Positions 55,889 to 64,000 of a DNA stretch of 64,000 nt are shown here, piece after piece. Positions within the stretch are counted from its first letter, which is position 1, and each line of letters opens with the position of its first letter. The stretch is from Pirellula staleyi DSM 6068 (GTDB lineage: Bacteria; Planctomycetota; Planctomycetia; Pirellulales; Pirellulaceae). Location of the stretch: the NCBI RefSeq assembly GCF_000025185.1, contig NC_013720.1, forward strand, positions 1,240,001-1,304,000, read 5' to 3'. The notes below the pieces were generated by a model. The model was given only the letters and a program-made list of their open reading frames with translations, made no database searches and was not told the origin of the DNA. Both the position numbers and the translations under genes were made by a program.

Positions 55889-58048
55889 ATGCCCCAGCTA
55901 CTTGCCGACATGCTCGTGGCCTGGGCTCCCCAGATCGAACTTGAAACGATCTGGGTCACGGTCACCGTGATGCAGTTGATCTGGCAAACGCTCATCGTCC
56001 TTTGGGTCACGTCGGTCGGGGCGTGTGTGGGCAGCTTTCTGAATGTCGTAATCTACCGGCTGCCGCTGGGGATGAACCTCAGCACGCCGCCGTCGAGTTG
56101 CCCGCGCTGTCACCATAAGATCCGTCGACGACATAACATCCCCGTCTTGGGATGGATCATGCTTGGTGGAAAATGTTTTGATTGTAAGTTGCCCATCTCG
56201 GTGCGCTATCCGATCGTCGAGGCGATGACCGGCGGCATGTTCGCTTGGCTGTCGATTGCTTGGGTCTGTTTTGGTTGGGATTACTCCCCGCGCTGGTGGC
56301 TACCCAGTCCCAATACGTTGATCGTCCGCGATGTAATCACCCCGTTTGATGATGTCACGTTCTGGGCCTTCTTGGTCGTTCCGCTGATCCTCGCTGCGAC
56401 CTTGCATGCAGCGGCGTGGATCGACTACGACGGCCAGCGACAGCCTTGGAAACTAGGGATTCTCGCTGGTTTTGCGGGATTGCTTTTGCCCATGCTCTGG
56501 CCATCGCTGCGGCGCGTGCCGGGAATCTATTACCTGGTGAGCCAGTTCCCAGAGACGCTCGGAAACTCGCGTGGCGTTTGGGAGGCTCGCACAGCGGAGA
56601 TCTCCGCTAGTTCCATCCTGATGGGAGGTGTCGACGGTTTGCTGGGTGCCCTGGCAGGCTATCTCTTGGCTTGGAAGATCGACGCCCTATGGATGAGCGC
56701 TGCACTGGGACAGCAGGGACTCGCGCGCGAGGTGCAAAACTACGCGCTCCGTCGCCGAGGATTAACACTTCTCATGCCGCTGGTGGGGCTAGCGCTCGGC
56801 TGGCAGCGCGTGCTACTGGCGGCCCTGGCAGTGGTGATCGTCGAGACGCTGGTGAGCGGCTATGCGTGGCTGAAAGTTGCGCCGCCGGGTGACGAAAACG
56901 CTGCGGGGGCGACTGCAAACCGCACGTTTTGTCTCCCCCCTGCAGCGACGCTGATTGCCTGCGTTTTGCTGTCGATTTTCGAGTTCGATCTGCTGCTCGA
57001 TCTGGGGCGGTGGACAGCATCGATCGAGCGGATGCTCGTTCCGCTCGGGATTTCCTCGGCAATTGGTCTCCTGGCACTTGCCTCGGGGCACTTGGCCGCG
57101 AAAGGTTATTTTGGAGCGCACGCGCGTAGCTTCCCGCTGCAAGGTTTGGGCACGCTGGCGACTCCCTCCTCTCCCCTCTCATCACAGGCTCATGACATGC
57201 AACCTAGCGACAACCTCGAGGCGATTTTGAAGTCGCCCAGCTATCGTATTGCGGCCGAGGATACTGACTTCCTGCTGCGGCCCGAACTTCGTCCGGTACG
57301 CTTGCAGCTGGAACTGCTCAAGCCGGAAATGATTCTCGAAGAACAAGGGGTCGAGAGCACGATTGTGCTGTTTGGCGGCACGGCGATTGTCGAGCGCCAT
57401 CATGCGGAAGAGCGTGCTCGTCTGGCCCGTTTGGATTTGGAACAAGACCCCGACAATGTCCAGCTAAAACGCAAACTGCATCGCGCCGAGCGGGTGCTGG
57501 CGAAAGCTCATTATTATGACGACGCGCGCGAGCTGGCGCGCATTGTGTCGAGCAGTTGCCAGCACGAAAGTCGCTGCGACTATGTGGTGGTTACCGGGGG
57601 TGGCCCTGGCATTATGGAAGCTGCCAATCGAGGGGCGTTTGATGTCGGCGCTAAATCGATTGGTCTTAATATCACACTGCCTCACGAACAAACACCCAAC
57701 GCCTATATCACACCGCAGCTCTGTTTTCAGTTCCGTTATTTTGCGCTCCGCAAAATGCACTTCTTAATGCGTGCCAAAGCGCTGGTGGTCTTTCCAGGAG
57801 GGTTCGGCACACTCGACGAACTGTTCGAGGTGCTCACCCTCCGCCAAACCCAGCGGATGCAAGAAATCCCGGTGATTTTGTACGGACGCGACTACTGGTC
57901 GAACGTCATCGACTTCCAGTACCTGGCCGACGAAGGGGTGATTGCCGACGAGCATTTGAATTTAATTCAGTTCGCCGAATCACCCAATGAAGCTTGGGAT
58001 ATCATCACCCGGTTTAATAAACTGCGGGCTAATCAGCATGTCGATTAA
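55889..58048 (+). CDS. Prepilin-peptidase-like membrane domain fused to a LOG-family (lysine-decarboxylase-like) domain
   Basis: 719 residues from ATG 55889 (TTG 55847 possible), with no stop between the halves. N-terminal half: 'GSFLNVVIYRLPLGM', the Cys pairs 'CPRCHHKIRRRHNIP...CFDCK' and several membrane helices, as in type IV prepilin leader peptidases (A24); the catalytic region is divergent: 'AAWIDYDGQRQPW' and 'GGVDGLLGALAGYLL' where GxGD is expected. C-terminal ~283 residues (from 57197): 'VVTGGGPGIMEAANRGA', 'SIGLNITLPHEQ', 'FPGGFGTLDELFEVLTL', the nucleotide/PRPP motif of LOG phosphoribohydrolases. Both activities are inferred. Membrane-bound. Confidence 0.78.
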   Translation: MPQLLADMLVAWAPQIELETIWVTVTVMQLIWQTLIVLWVTSVGACVGSFLNVVIYRLPLGMNLSTPPSSCPRCHHKIRRRHNIPVLGWIMLGGKCFDCKLPISVRYPIVEAMTGGMFAWLSIAWVCFGWDYSPRWWLPSPNTLIVRDVITPFDDVTFWAFLVVPLILAATLHAAAWIDYDGQRQPWKLGILAGFAGLLLPMLWPSLRRVPGIYYLVSQFPETLGNSRGVWEARTAEISASSILMGGVDGLLGALAGYLLAWKIDALWMSAALGQQGLAREVQNYALRRRGLTLLMPLVGLALGWQRVLLAALAVVIVETLVSGYAWLKVAPPGDENAAGATANRTFCLPPAATLIACVLLSIFEFDLLLDLGRWTASIERMLVPLGISSAIGLLALASGHLAAKGYFGAHARSFPLQGLGTLATPSSPLSSQAHDMQPSDNLEAILKSPSYRIAAEDTDFLLRPELRPVRLQLELLKPEMILEEQGVESTIVLFGGTAIVERHHAEERARLARLDLEQDPDNVQLKRKLHRAERVLAKAHYYDDARELARIVSSSCQHESRCDYVVVTGGGPGIMEAANRGAFDVGAKSIGLNITLPHEQTPNAYITPQLCFQFRYFALRKMHFLMRAKALVVFPGGFGTLDELFEVLTLRQTQRMQEIPVILYGRDYWSNVIDFQYLADEGVIADEHLNLIQFAESPNEAWDIITRFNKLRANQHVD

Positions 58049-58061
58049 GAAGGTTCACTTG

Positions 58062-58081
58062 ACGGCGCTCTAGAGTGCCGT
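58062..58081 (+). terminator. Palindromic hairpin after the fusion gene
   Basis: ACGGCGCTCT/AGAGTGCCGT, a near-perfect 20-nt palindrome with one G-T pair per arm, 13 nt after the stop. No strong T tract. Confidence 0.4.
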
Positions 58082-58127
58082 GATGTAAACTTCAAAGATA
58101 TTGGTACCAGCGATCGGATCGTGCAGT

Positions 58128-58907
58128 ATGTCAACTCGCCGGCAGCAAGTGTTTGGCACAGATGTCCCGGTGGCATTGGTGCTGGGTAGTGGCGCGAAGC
58201 GCGTTGGGAATTCGATTGCGCGATTGCTCGCCAACGAAGGTTATCAGCTCGCGATTCATGCCAATCGGAGTCTCGAGGAGGCTGAGGCTACCGCGCGGCA
58301 ACTTCGTGAGATTGGCACACCGGCGATCGCAGTGCAGGGAAATATCGCGGTCGAAGCCGATGCCCGGCGCATAGTGCGCGAAACGTATCAGCATTTCGCG
58401 CGGATCGACGTTTTAGTCTGCGCTGCAGCTATTTGGCGCCCCATCAAACTTGAAGAGGTGACCGCTGCCGAAGTGCGCGAGAACTTTGAGATCAACACTT
58501 TGGGGTCCTTCGTCTGCGCCCAAGAAGCGGGTCTTCTGATGGCCTCACAGCCCTCTGGGGGCACCATTATATTGATAGGTGACTGGGCGATTGTTCGACC
58601 TTATAAGAATTACGCGGGCTATTTTCCCTCGAAAGGTGCCATACCAACCCTCACACGCACCTTGGCGGTCGAACTTGCGAGTCGTAATCCTCGAGTGCGC
58701 GTGAATGCTGTGCTCCCAGGTCCGGTGATGCTGCCAGCCGACCTGCCACCAGCCGAGCGCGAGCATGCGATCGCCGGGACCCTCGTCAAACGGGAAGGGA
58801 CTCCGGAGCATGTCGCCCACGCCGTTTTGGCGCTCGTAGAAAACGACTTCATCACCGGGGTCTGCTTGCCGGTCGATGGGGGGCGCACGATCGCCTCCGG
58901 GGAATAG
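58128..58907 (+). CDS. Pteridine-reductase-like short-chain dehydrogenase
   Basis: 259 residues from ATG 58128. Rossmann motif 'LGSGAKRVGNSIARLL', 'CAAAIWRPI' (where NNAG is usual), and the catalytic part 'LIGDWAIVRPYKNYAGYFPSKGA'. Here an Asp replaces the usual Ser, and a Tyr lies 13 and a Lys 17 residues after it, the spacing of Asp181/Tyr194/Lys198 in Leishmania PTR1. It therefore resembles pteridine reductases (FolM/PTR1 type), which make tetrahydropteridines with NADPH. Biopterin or folate genes are not adjacent. The C-terminal 'GVCLPVDGGRTI' is typical of SDRs. Confidence 0.83.
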   Translation: MSTRRQQVFGTDVPVALVLGSGAKRVGNSIARLLANEGYQLAIHANRSLEEAEATARQLREIGTPAIAVQGNIAVEADARRIVRETYQHFARIDVLVCAAAIWRPIKLEEVTAAEVRENFEINTLGSFVCAQEAGLLMASQPSGGTIILIGDWAIVRPYKNYAGYFPSKGAIPTLTRTLAVELASRNPRVRVNAVLPGPVMLPADLPPAEREHAIAGTLVKREGTPEHVAHAVLALVENDFITGVCLPVDGGRTIASGE

Positions 58908-59124
58908 TCGGCTGGTCTCTAAACTGCGTGCACGCGAAAATTCGTCCGCTGACGCGTAACCGCTGACGTCCGCCGCTCACTCTTCTTCAGGCTGAGCACC
59001 CCTTACGGTTGCTCCGCCAGTGAGTAGTTTCGCGATGGGCCTCTGGCGGGTAGGAATAAGCGTCGTCCGATTGATGGGCATTCGGGCGTCAGCTTTCCAC
59101 CTCTCTCGGGGCCAGCGTGCAGCC

Positions 59125-59598
59125 ATGATTCTCGATCAACTCAGCCGACGAAAGTGGTATCAGGGACTTCATCCACGGCTTGTGCGGGCGCTGGAATATC
59201 TTGCTACGACAGACCTTACGTCGCTCTCCGAGGGAAAACATACGATCGAAGGAGAGCAGCTGTTTGCGATTGTGCAGGACTACCAGCCCAAGCCGGTCGA
59301 GATGGGGGCGTTTGAATCGCATCGACGCTACTGGGACGTGCAGTATGTAGTGCGAGGAGCCGAGCGGATGGGCTGGGCACCGGTCGAGAGCTTGCGGGTG
59401 GTTCAGCCTCACGACGACGAGCGCGACATTGCGTTCTTCGACGGGGTTGGCCCCCTCTTCACCGTCGGGTCGGGCTGGTTCGCGATTTTTGCCCCCCACG
59501 ATGGTCACATGCCGAGCCTGGCCCTCGAGAATCCGCCAATTGGGGATTTGGGCATGGTGAGAAAGGTTGTCGTGAAAGTAGAATGCTTAGATACGTAA
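59125..59598 (+). CDS. YhcH/YjgK/YiaL-family protein (DUF386)
   Basis: 157 residues from ATG 59125, the family's normal length; a frame from 59020 adds 35 residues that look like translated leader. Family marks: 'HTIEGEQLFAIVQDY', 'FESHRRYWDVQYVVRGAERMGWAP', 'GWFAIFAPHDGHMPSLAL', with the metal-binding His/Glu of the cupin-like fold. Relatives act in sialic-acid or other sugar metabolism (YhcH is next to nanK), and may be sugar anomerases or isomerases. No sugar genes adjoin it, so the substrate is open. Confidence 0.82.
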   Translation: MILDQLSRRKWYQGLHPRLVRALEYLATTDLTSLSEGKHTIEGEQLFAIVQDYQPKPVEMGAFESHRRYWDVQYVVRGAERMGWAPVESLRVVQPHDDERDIAFFDGVGPLFTVGSGWFAIFAPHDGHMPSLALENPPIGDLGMVRKVVVKVECLDT

Positions 59599-59857
59599 GC
59601 TGCAGACGGTTTGCCGCCTGGGGGAGTTTGTGGAGCCTGCGAGCCTGAGTTGGCGACAATCTTCCCTGAGGACTCTTCCCGCTACCTTTCGCAGCGAACC
59701 TAGCACGATGTTCGTGGTTCTTACACTCCGTAGGGCGGAACCACCCAAGAGCCGACTTGAGCGATGCTGGTGGCTCGTCATCGCTGCTGGCACCCGATAC
59801 TTGTCCTTCGCCGCCAAGGTTCAGTGCGGCCCCCCGCTGCTTTCAGGAGCGTGATGC

Positions 59858-61462
59858 ATGACGACCCCTTCCGAGGAACAACTGGTTCCTCGTCCGAACA
59901 CTCCTTCGCAGCGTCCCCCTGATCGACCAACTACCGTAGCCCCGATTGTGCAGAGCGACGGTTCCCGCGCACTGGGTGCTGGTCATCACGCGCCGCCAGA
60001 ACCAAAGTTCCCGTCGCCTGTCAGCTTCATCATTCCAGCCGCCATCATCGCGGCGGGCTATTTTGGGATGCTGGCGCTCGGGACTCCCGAACAGGCACAA
60101 GTTCCGCCAAAGGAAATCGGTCCTCGACTCGTCGAGACCGTGCAGGTCGAGCCGTATCGCGACAACTTGGTGATCGAAGCCGACGGCCTCGCATCGCCGT
60201 TTCGCGAAATCGAAATGGCTGCCGAAGTAGCTGGACGTGTCGTCTACAAATCTCCCGATTGCCGCGCGGGAAACTACGTGAAAAAAGGGACCGAGCTGCT
60301 GAAGATCGACCCGGCCGACTATGAGCTGGCTGCCCGCCAATTGCAAAACCAGCTGCATCAGGCCGACGTCAGTTTGCAAGAGATCGACGTCGAACTCGAA
60401 AGCAACGTTCGTCTCGCTGTGATCGCCGAGGAAGATCACAAACTGGCGCTCGCTGAAGTCGAACGCTTCACCAAACTGACGAGTGTGGTGACCCCGAGCG
60501 ATGTCGACAAAGCGAAGAAGGCCGAGCTCGTTGCCCGCAACACCAAGGCAACGCTCGAGAATCAAAAGTTACTGCTCACCGCGAAACGGAGTGGACTCGA
60601 AGCGGCTCGCGAACTGGTGGTTTCGCAGCTCGAGAAAGCAAAGCTCGACCTGACGCGGACGATCATCACCGCGCCGGTGGATGGAGTGATCGTGAAGGAG
60701 ATGGCCGAGCAAGATGGGTTTGTGCAGCGCGGCTCGCAAGTGCTGGTGGTGGAAGATACCAATGCGGTGGAAGTGAAATGCTCGCTCGAGATGGAACAGC
60801 TGCACTGGATTAAGCAGCACGCGGTGCAACCTGTTTCGACCGAAGCGCCGCACCAATCGAGCGCTTATGCGTTTCCGCAAATGCCGGTGCGTGTCGAATA
60901 TCGAGTCTCGGGACGCCGCGATGAAACCTACGTTTGGGATGGGACACTGCAGCGTTTCGATGGAATCGGCGTCGACGAAAAAACTCGCACCATTCCGTGT
61001 CGCGTGGTGGTTAGTAATCCGTGCAACGGCTACTGCGAGCGTCCGGCCGAACTCGTTTCGGCCAGTGGCGATCCGGTTAGCAATCCGCAGCGCACCACCA
61101 GTGTGATGCCCTTGGTGCGCGGCATGTTTGTGACGGTGAAGATCGTCATCCCCACCACGCGCACTTTGCTCGAGCTTCCCGAGCGGGGACTTCGTCCTGG
61201 CGATGTGGTGTGGCTGGCCCGCGATGGAAAGTTGATCGTCGCCGGACCTGTCGATGTCTTCCGTGGCTCGAGTGCAGGCTCTGCTCAGCCGTCGAAAGTC
61301 TGCTGGCTCATCGAAGAAGGGATGGGAGGAATTCGGAGTGGCGATCAAGTGATCGTGTCGACCCTCACCGCCGTGAAAACGGGCGATCCTGTCACTACAT
61401 CGTCACCCTCGCCAGCCGCTCCCATCACACCGACAGCTCGGACCGGAGAAGTGGCGCCATGA
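59858..61462 (+). CDS. RND efflux periplasmic adaptor (MFP) subunit
   Basis: 534 residues. A cytoplasmic Pro/Thr-rich start (about 1-45), one transmembrane helix (about 50-68), then the adaptor body: lipoyl-like segment ('EIEMAAEVAGRVVYKSPDCRAGNYVKKGTELLKID'), helical hairpin (about 155-260), 'TIITAPVDGVIVKEMAEQDGFVQRG', beta-barrel and membrane-proximal domain. The extra Pro-rich C-tail is unusual. The stop overlaps the pump gene's start (ATGA), so the two are coupled. Adaptors hand substrates from the RND pump to an outer-membrane channel. Confidence 0.9.
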   Translation: MTTPSEEQLVPRPNTPSQRPPDRPTTVAPIVQSDGSRALGAGHHAPPEPKFPSPVSFIIPAAIIAAGYFGMLALGTPEQAQVPPKEIGPRLVETVQVEPYRDNLVIEADGLASPFREIEMAAEVAGRVVYKSPDCRAGNYVKKGTELLKIDPADYELAARQLQNQLHQADVSLQEIDVELESNVRLAVIAEEDHKLALAEVERFTKLTSVVTPSDVDKAKKAELVARNTKATLENQKLLLTAKRSGLEAARELVVSQLEKAKLDLTRTIITAPVDGVIVKEMAEQDGFVQRGSQVLVVEDTNAVEVKCSLEMEQLHWIKQHAVQPVSTEAPHQSSAYAFPQMPVRVEYRVSGRRDETYVWDGTLQRFDGIGVDEKTRTIPCRVVVSNPCNGYCERPAELVSASGDPVSNPQRTTSVMPLVRGMFVTVKIVIPTTRTLLELPERGLRPGDVVWLARDGKLIVAGPVDVFRGSSAGSAQPSKVCWLIEEGMGGIRSGDQVIVSTLTAVKTGDPVTTSSPSPAAPITPTARTGEVAP

Positions 61463-64000
61463 TCAAATCGATCATTCGCTGGAGTGTGGAAAATAGTCCC
61501 GCCATCAACACGCTGCTGCTTGCCGTGCTGCTGATCGGCTGCGTGAGTGTCGCGATGCTGCGGCGCGAGATTTTTCCCGAGTTCGATCTCGAAATCGTGC
61601 TCGTCTCGGTCCCCTACCCCGGCGCGAGTCCTGCCGAAGTGGAAGAAGGGATTTGCCAGAAAATCGAAGAAGCGGTTCGCAGTATCGCCCACATCAAAAA
61701 GCAGACGAGCGTGGCTCAAGAAGGAGCCGGCTTTGTCGTCATCGAACTCGAAGCCAACGTTCCCGACGTGCAGAAAACGTTGAGCGAAATACGCTCCGCT
61801 GTCGATCGCATTCCCAGTTTTCCCAAGCTGGCCGAAGATCCAGAAACCAAACAAATCACGCTGCGACAGCCAGCGATCAACGTCGGCATCATCGGCCCCG
61901 AGGATCGTTCGAGCGAGGCGGAACTAGCGCTCCGCGCGATGGCCGAAGAGGTGCGCGAAGATCTGCTGCAGCTTCCTCCTCCACCACCCGAAAACTGGTT
62001 CGGCGCAGCGATCGCCACCGTCTTTCCAAATCCCGCACGCGCCGCCATCTCGCAGGCCAACATCATCGGCGAACGTCCCTATCAGATCGACATCGAGATC
62101 TCGGAGGACACCCTTCGCCGCTATGGTCTGTCGCTCGTGGAAGTGGCCAATATCGTCCGCCGCGAGAATCTCGAAATTCCGGGCGGTAGTATGAAAACCG
62201 ACGCGCAGGAGATGCTGCTGCGCGGCAAAAGTAAGTACGACACCGGCGCCGAGATCGCCAAGCTGCCACTCGTTACGACCCCGGGCGGCGTGGTGCTGCG
62301 TGTCGGCGACATTGCCACCGTGAAGGACGAATTTTCCGACACCACCAGCATCAACGAAGTGAATGGCAAGCCGGCCATGGTGCTGTCGATCGATCGCACG
62401 GCGAGCGAAGATGTTCTCTCGATCACGTCGGCGGTGAAGCTGTATGTCGCTGCGAAAAAAATGCCCCCAGGCTACGCCCTCACCACCTGGGGAGATCGTT
62501 CGATCGATGTCCGCGATCGCCTCGATTTGCTCGCTGAAAACGGCATCATCGGCCTGGTGCTGGTGTTCGTGGTGCTGGCCGTGTTTCTCAATATTCGCCT
62601 CGCTTTTTGGGTTTCGCTCGGCATTCCCGTTGCGATGTTTGCCACTTGCGCCGTGATGCTTTTGCTCGGCGAAACGCTCAACATGCTCACCATGTTTGCG
62701 TTCCTCATGGCGCTCGGCATTCTCGTCGACGACGGCATTGTGGTGAGCGAAAACATTCACTCGTGGCGCATGCGCGGGGCCGATCCAGTCACAGCGGCGG
62801 TCGAAGGAACCTACGAAGTTCTCCCCTCGATTCTCGGCAGCGTGGCGACCACCATCGTCTCGTTTGCGCCGCTGCTGTTTGTCACCGGTGTGATGGGCAA
62901 ATTCATTGCCGTGATGCCCCTCTGCGTGATCCTGATGCTCCTCTTTTCGCTCGTCGAAAGTGCGTTCAGCTTGCCTTGTCACTTGGCGCACGACGATGGC
63001 TTGCTGATGAAAACCCTCGGCATCGTGCTCTACCCGTTTCGGCCAATCGGTCAGCTCTTCGCGTGGCTCAACGTGGCGACCGAGCGGGCGATGAACTGGA
63101 CCCTCGCGAACTACTATGTCCCCACGATGCGCTGGATGCTCCGTAACCCGGGGATCATCCTCGCCAGCGCCATGGCAATCTTGATTTTCTCCTTCGGTCT
63201 CATTCGTTCCGGCATCACGCCGTTCATCGTTTTTCCGAAGATTGATAGCAACTACATCGAAGCCAAAATCGTCTTTCCCGATGGCACCCCTCTGAGCGTC
63301 ACCGATGCCGCCACACGCAAAATCGTAGCCGCGATTGAAAGCGTCGATCAGAAGTATCGCCAAGGGGGAGATCCCGTGGTGAACCTCGTGCATCGCAGTG
63401 TCGGATCGGTAAAAGGACTCGGCTCGGCTGGTCCCGATTCCACGACCAGCGGCGATCACGTCGGCACGGTGGAAGTAGAACTCACCGACACCACCAAACG
63501 GACCGTCGAGTGCATGACGCTCCTGGAAGAGTGGCGCGAAGCAGTCGGCGCGATCGCCGGTGTCGAGAACCTGAAGTTCGACATTCCTAACTTCGGACCG
63601 GGTGGAACTCCGATCGAATTCAAGCTCCTCGGACAGCCGAAGAACATGCAGAATCTCGAAGCGGCTGTCGAAGCCTGCAAAGAGAAGCTCCGCACCTATG
63701 CCGGTGTGTTTGATGTGACCGACGATTCGCGTCCCGGGAAAACCGAGCTGCAACTCAAGGTGCAAGAGAACGCTCAAGCGCTCGGCATCGCCTCCGCCGA
63801 TCTGCACGAAACGATTCGCTCGACCTACTTTGGTGAAGAGGTGATGCGGCTGCAGCGCGGACGTCACGAAGTGAAGCTGATGGTCCGCTATCCCGAGGAA
63901 GAGCGCCGCTCGCTCGCAGGCTTCGAAGAGATTCGTCTCCGCACCAGCGATGGCTCGGAAATTCCGATCGGCCAACTCGCCGAAGTGAAGGTCGAGCAAG
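61459..64000 (+). CDS. RND (AcrB/MMPL-type) efflux pump, partial
   Basis: Starts with ATG inside the adaptor's last codons (ATGATC...) and runs off the window, 847 codons visible of probably about 1050-1150. N-terminal helix ('MIKSIIRWSVENSPAINTLLLAVLL') precedes the typical RND opening 'EIFPEFDLEIVLVSVPYPGASPAEVEEG'. The central membrane region has 'FAFLMALGILVDDGIVVSENI' with the motif Asp pair and a further block of helices around 62880-63200. It is a proton-driven inner-membrane exporter of the HAE1 type, substrates unknown. The long minus-strand frame over 61924-63999 is its shadow. Confidence 0.93.
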   Translation, partial: MIKSIIRWSVENSPAINTLLLAVLLIGCVSVAMLRREIFPEFDLEIVLVSVPYPGASPAEVEEGICQKIEEAVRSIAHIKKQTSVAQEGAGFVVIELEANVPDVQKTLSEIRSAVDRIPSFPKLAEDPETKQITLRQPAINVGIIGPEDRSSEAELALRAMAEEVREDLLQLPPPPPENWFGAAIATVFPNPARAAISQANIIGERPYQIDIEISEDTLRRYGLSLVEVANIVRRENLEIPGGSMKTDAQEMLLRGKSKYDTGAEIAKLPLVTTPGGVVLRVGDIATVKDEFSDTTSINEVNGKPAMVLSIDRTASEDVLSITSAVKLYVAAKKMPPGYALTTWGDRSIDVRDRLDLLAENGIIGLVLVFVVLAVFLNIRLAFWVSLGIPVAMFATCAVMLLLGETLNMLTMFAFLMALGILVDDGIVVSENIHSWRMRGADPVTAAVEGTYEVLPSILGSVATTIVSFAPLLFVTGVMGKFIAVMPLCVILMLLFSLVESAFSLPCHLAHDDGLLMKTLGIVLYPFRPIGQLFAWLNVATERAMNWTLANYYVPTMRWMLRNPGIILASAMAILIFSFGLIRSGITPFIVFPKIDSNYIEAKIVFPDGTPLSVTDAATRKIVAAIESVDQKYRQGGDPVVNLVHRSVGSVKGLGSAGPDSTTSGDHVGTVEVELTDTTKRTVECMTLLEEWREAVGAIAGVENLKFDIPNFGPGGTPIEFKLLGQPKNMQNLEAAVEACKEKLRTYAGVFDVTDDSRPGKTELQLKVQENAQALGIASADLHETIRSTYFGEEVMRLQRGRHEVKLMVRYPEEERRSLAGFEEIRLRTSDGSEIPIGQLAEVKVEQ

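Noticed and set aside
59020-59124. N-terminal extension of the YhcH-family protein
   Set aside because: The family starts at the ATG at 59125; the extra 35 residues have no similarity to the family and no better ribosome-binding site.
61924-63999. 691-codon minus-strand frame over the RND pump
   Set aside because: Antisense shadow of the pump gene, which has an ATGA-coupled start and RND motifs. The shadow translation shows no family motif.

Overview
The window looks like chromosomal DNA of a planctomycete of the Pirellula/Pirellulaceae type. The evidence is a G+C-rich sequence, two DUF1559 type IV-pilin-like surface proteins in tandem, a PmoA-like DUF6807 protein, a YdjY-domain protein, proteins opening with the planctomycete 'FSLRTLL' membrane segment, and many secreted or lipoprotein hypotheticals. 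I see no rRNA, tRNA, CRISPR array, insertion sequence or prophage.

Layout. 1-4.7 kb: tail of a conserved planctomycete protein, then a TetR-regulated ABC exporter (permease, ATPase, membrane-fusion protein, all minus) whose TetR and permease upstream regions share a GTCG-N5-CGAC-like site. 4.8-16.7 kb: PafA-like phosphatase, GT4 glycosyltransferase, serine hydrolase, family X DNA polymerase with PHP domain, DRG/Obg-like GTPase, S9 peptidase, YdjY protein. 17-25 kb: planctomycete-specific proteins, the YggS/DUF167 pair, DUF6807 protein, greA. 25-30 kb: Gly-rich secreted protein, a 0.96-kb non-coding leader, two DUF1559 proteins and a 55-aa lipoprotein. 30-36.8 kb: secreted EEP-family protein, Fur and SmtB/ArsR-type metal regulators, F420-reductase-like protein, NhaD-type antiporter with a His-rich segment, thioredoxin. 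37-39.8 kb: sterol-desaturase-like protein, queC and a cysteine desulfurase.

39.9-45.9 kb is the replication locus: dnaA, a 477-bp repeat-rich gap that is the best oriC candidate, dnaN, a dciA-like DUF721 gene, a terminator and gyrB. This DnaA has no room for the usual N-terminal domain I. 45.9-64 kb: two paralogous lipoproteins (one fused to an esterase), a TIGR01777 epimerase gene broken by one in-frame TAG, a LarA-like protein, leucyl aminopeptidase, UbiD-type decarboxylase, a prepilin-peptidase/LOG fusion, a pteridine-reductase-like SDR, a YhcH protein, and an RND efflux pair whose pump runs off the end.

Several intergenic regions (about 21.6, 22.6-23.1, 29.6-30.0 and 32.1-32.2 kb) carry related short repeats. 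The clearest is a perfect palindrome, CACTGCTGG-N5-CCAGCAGTG. Two copies sit in a ~74-bp element that begins exactly at the TAG stop codon of unrelated genes. These repeats, the probable oriC, the amber-broken epimerase and the peptidase-LOG fusion most deserve follow-up. All function calls come from reading sequence and motifs; no database search was run.
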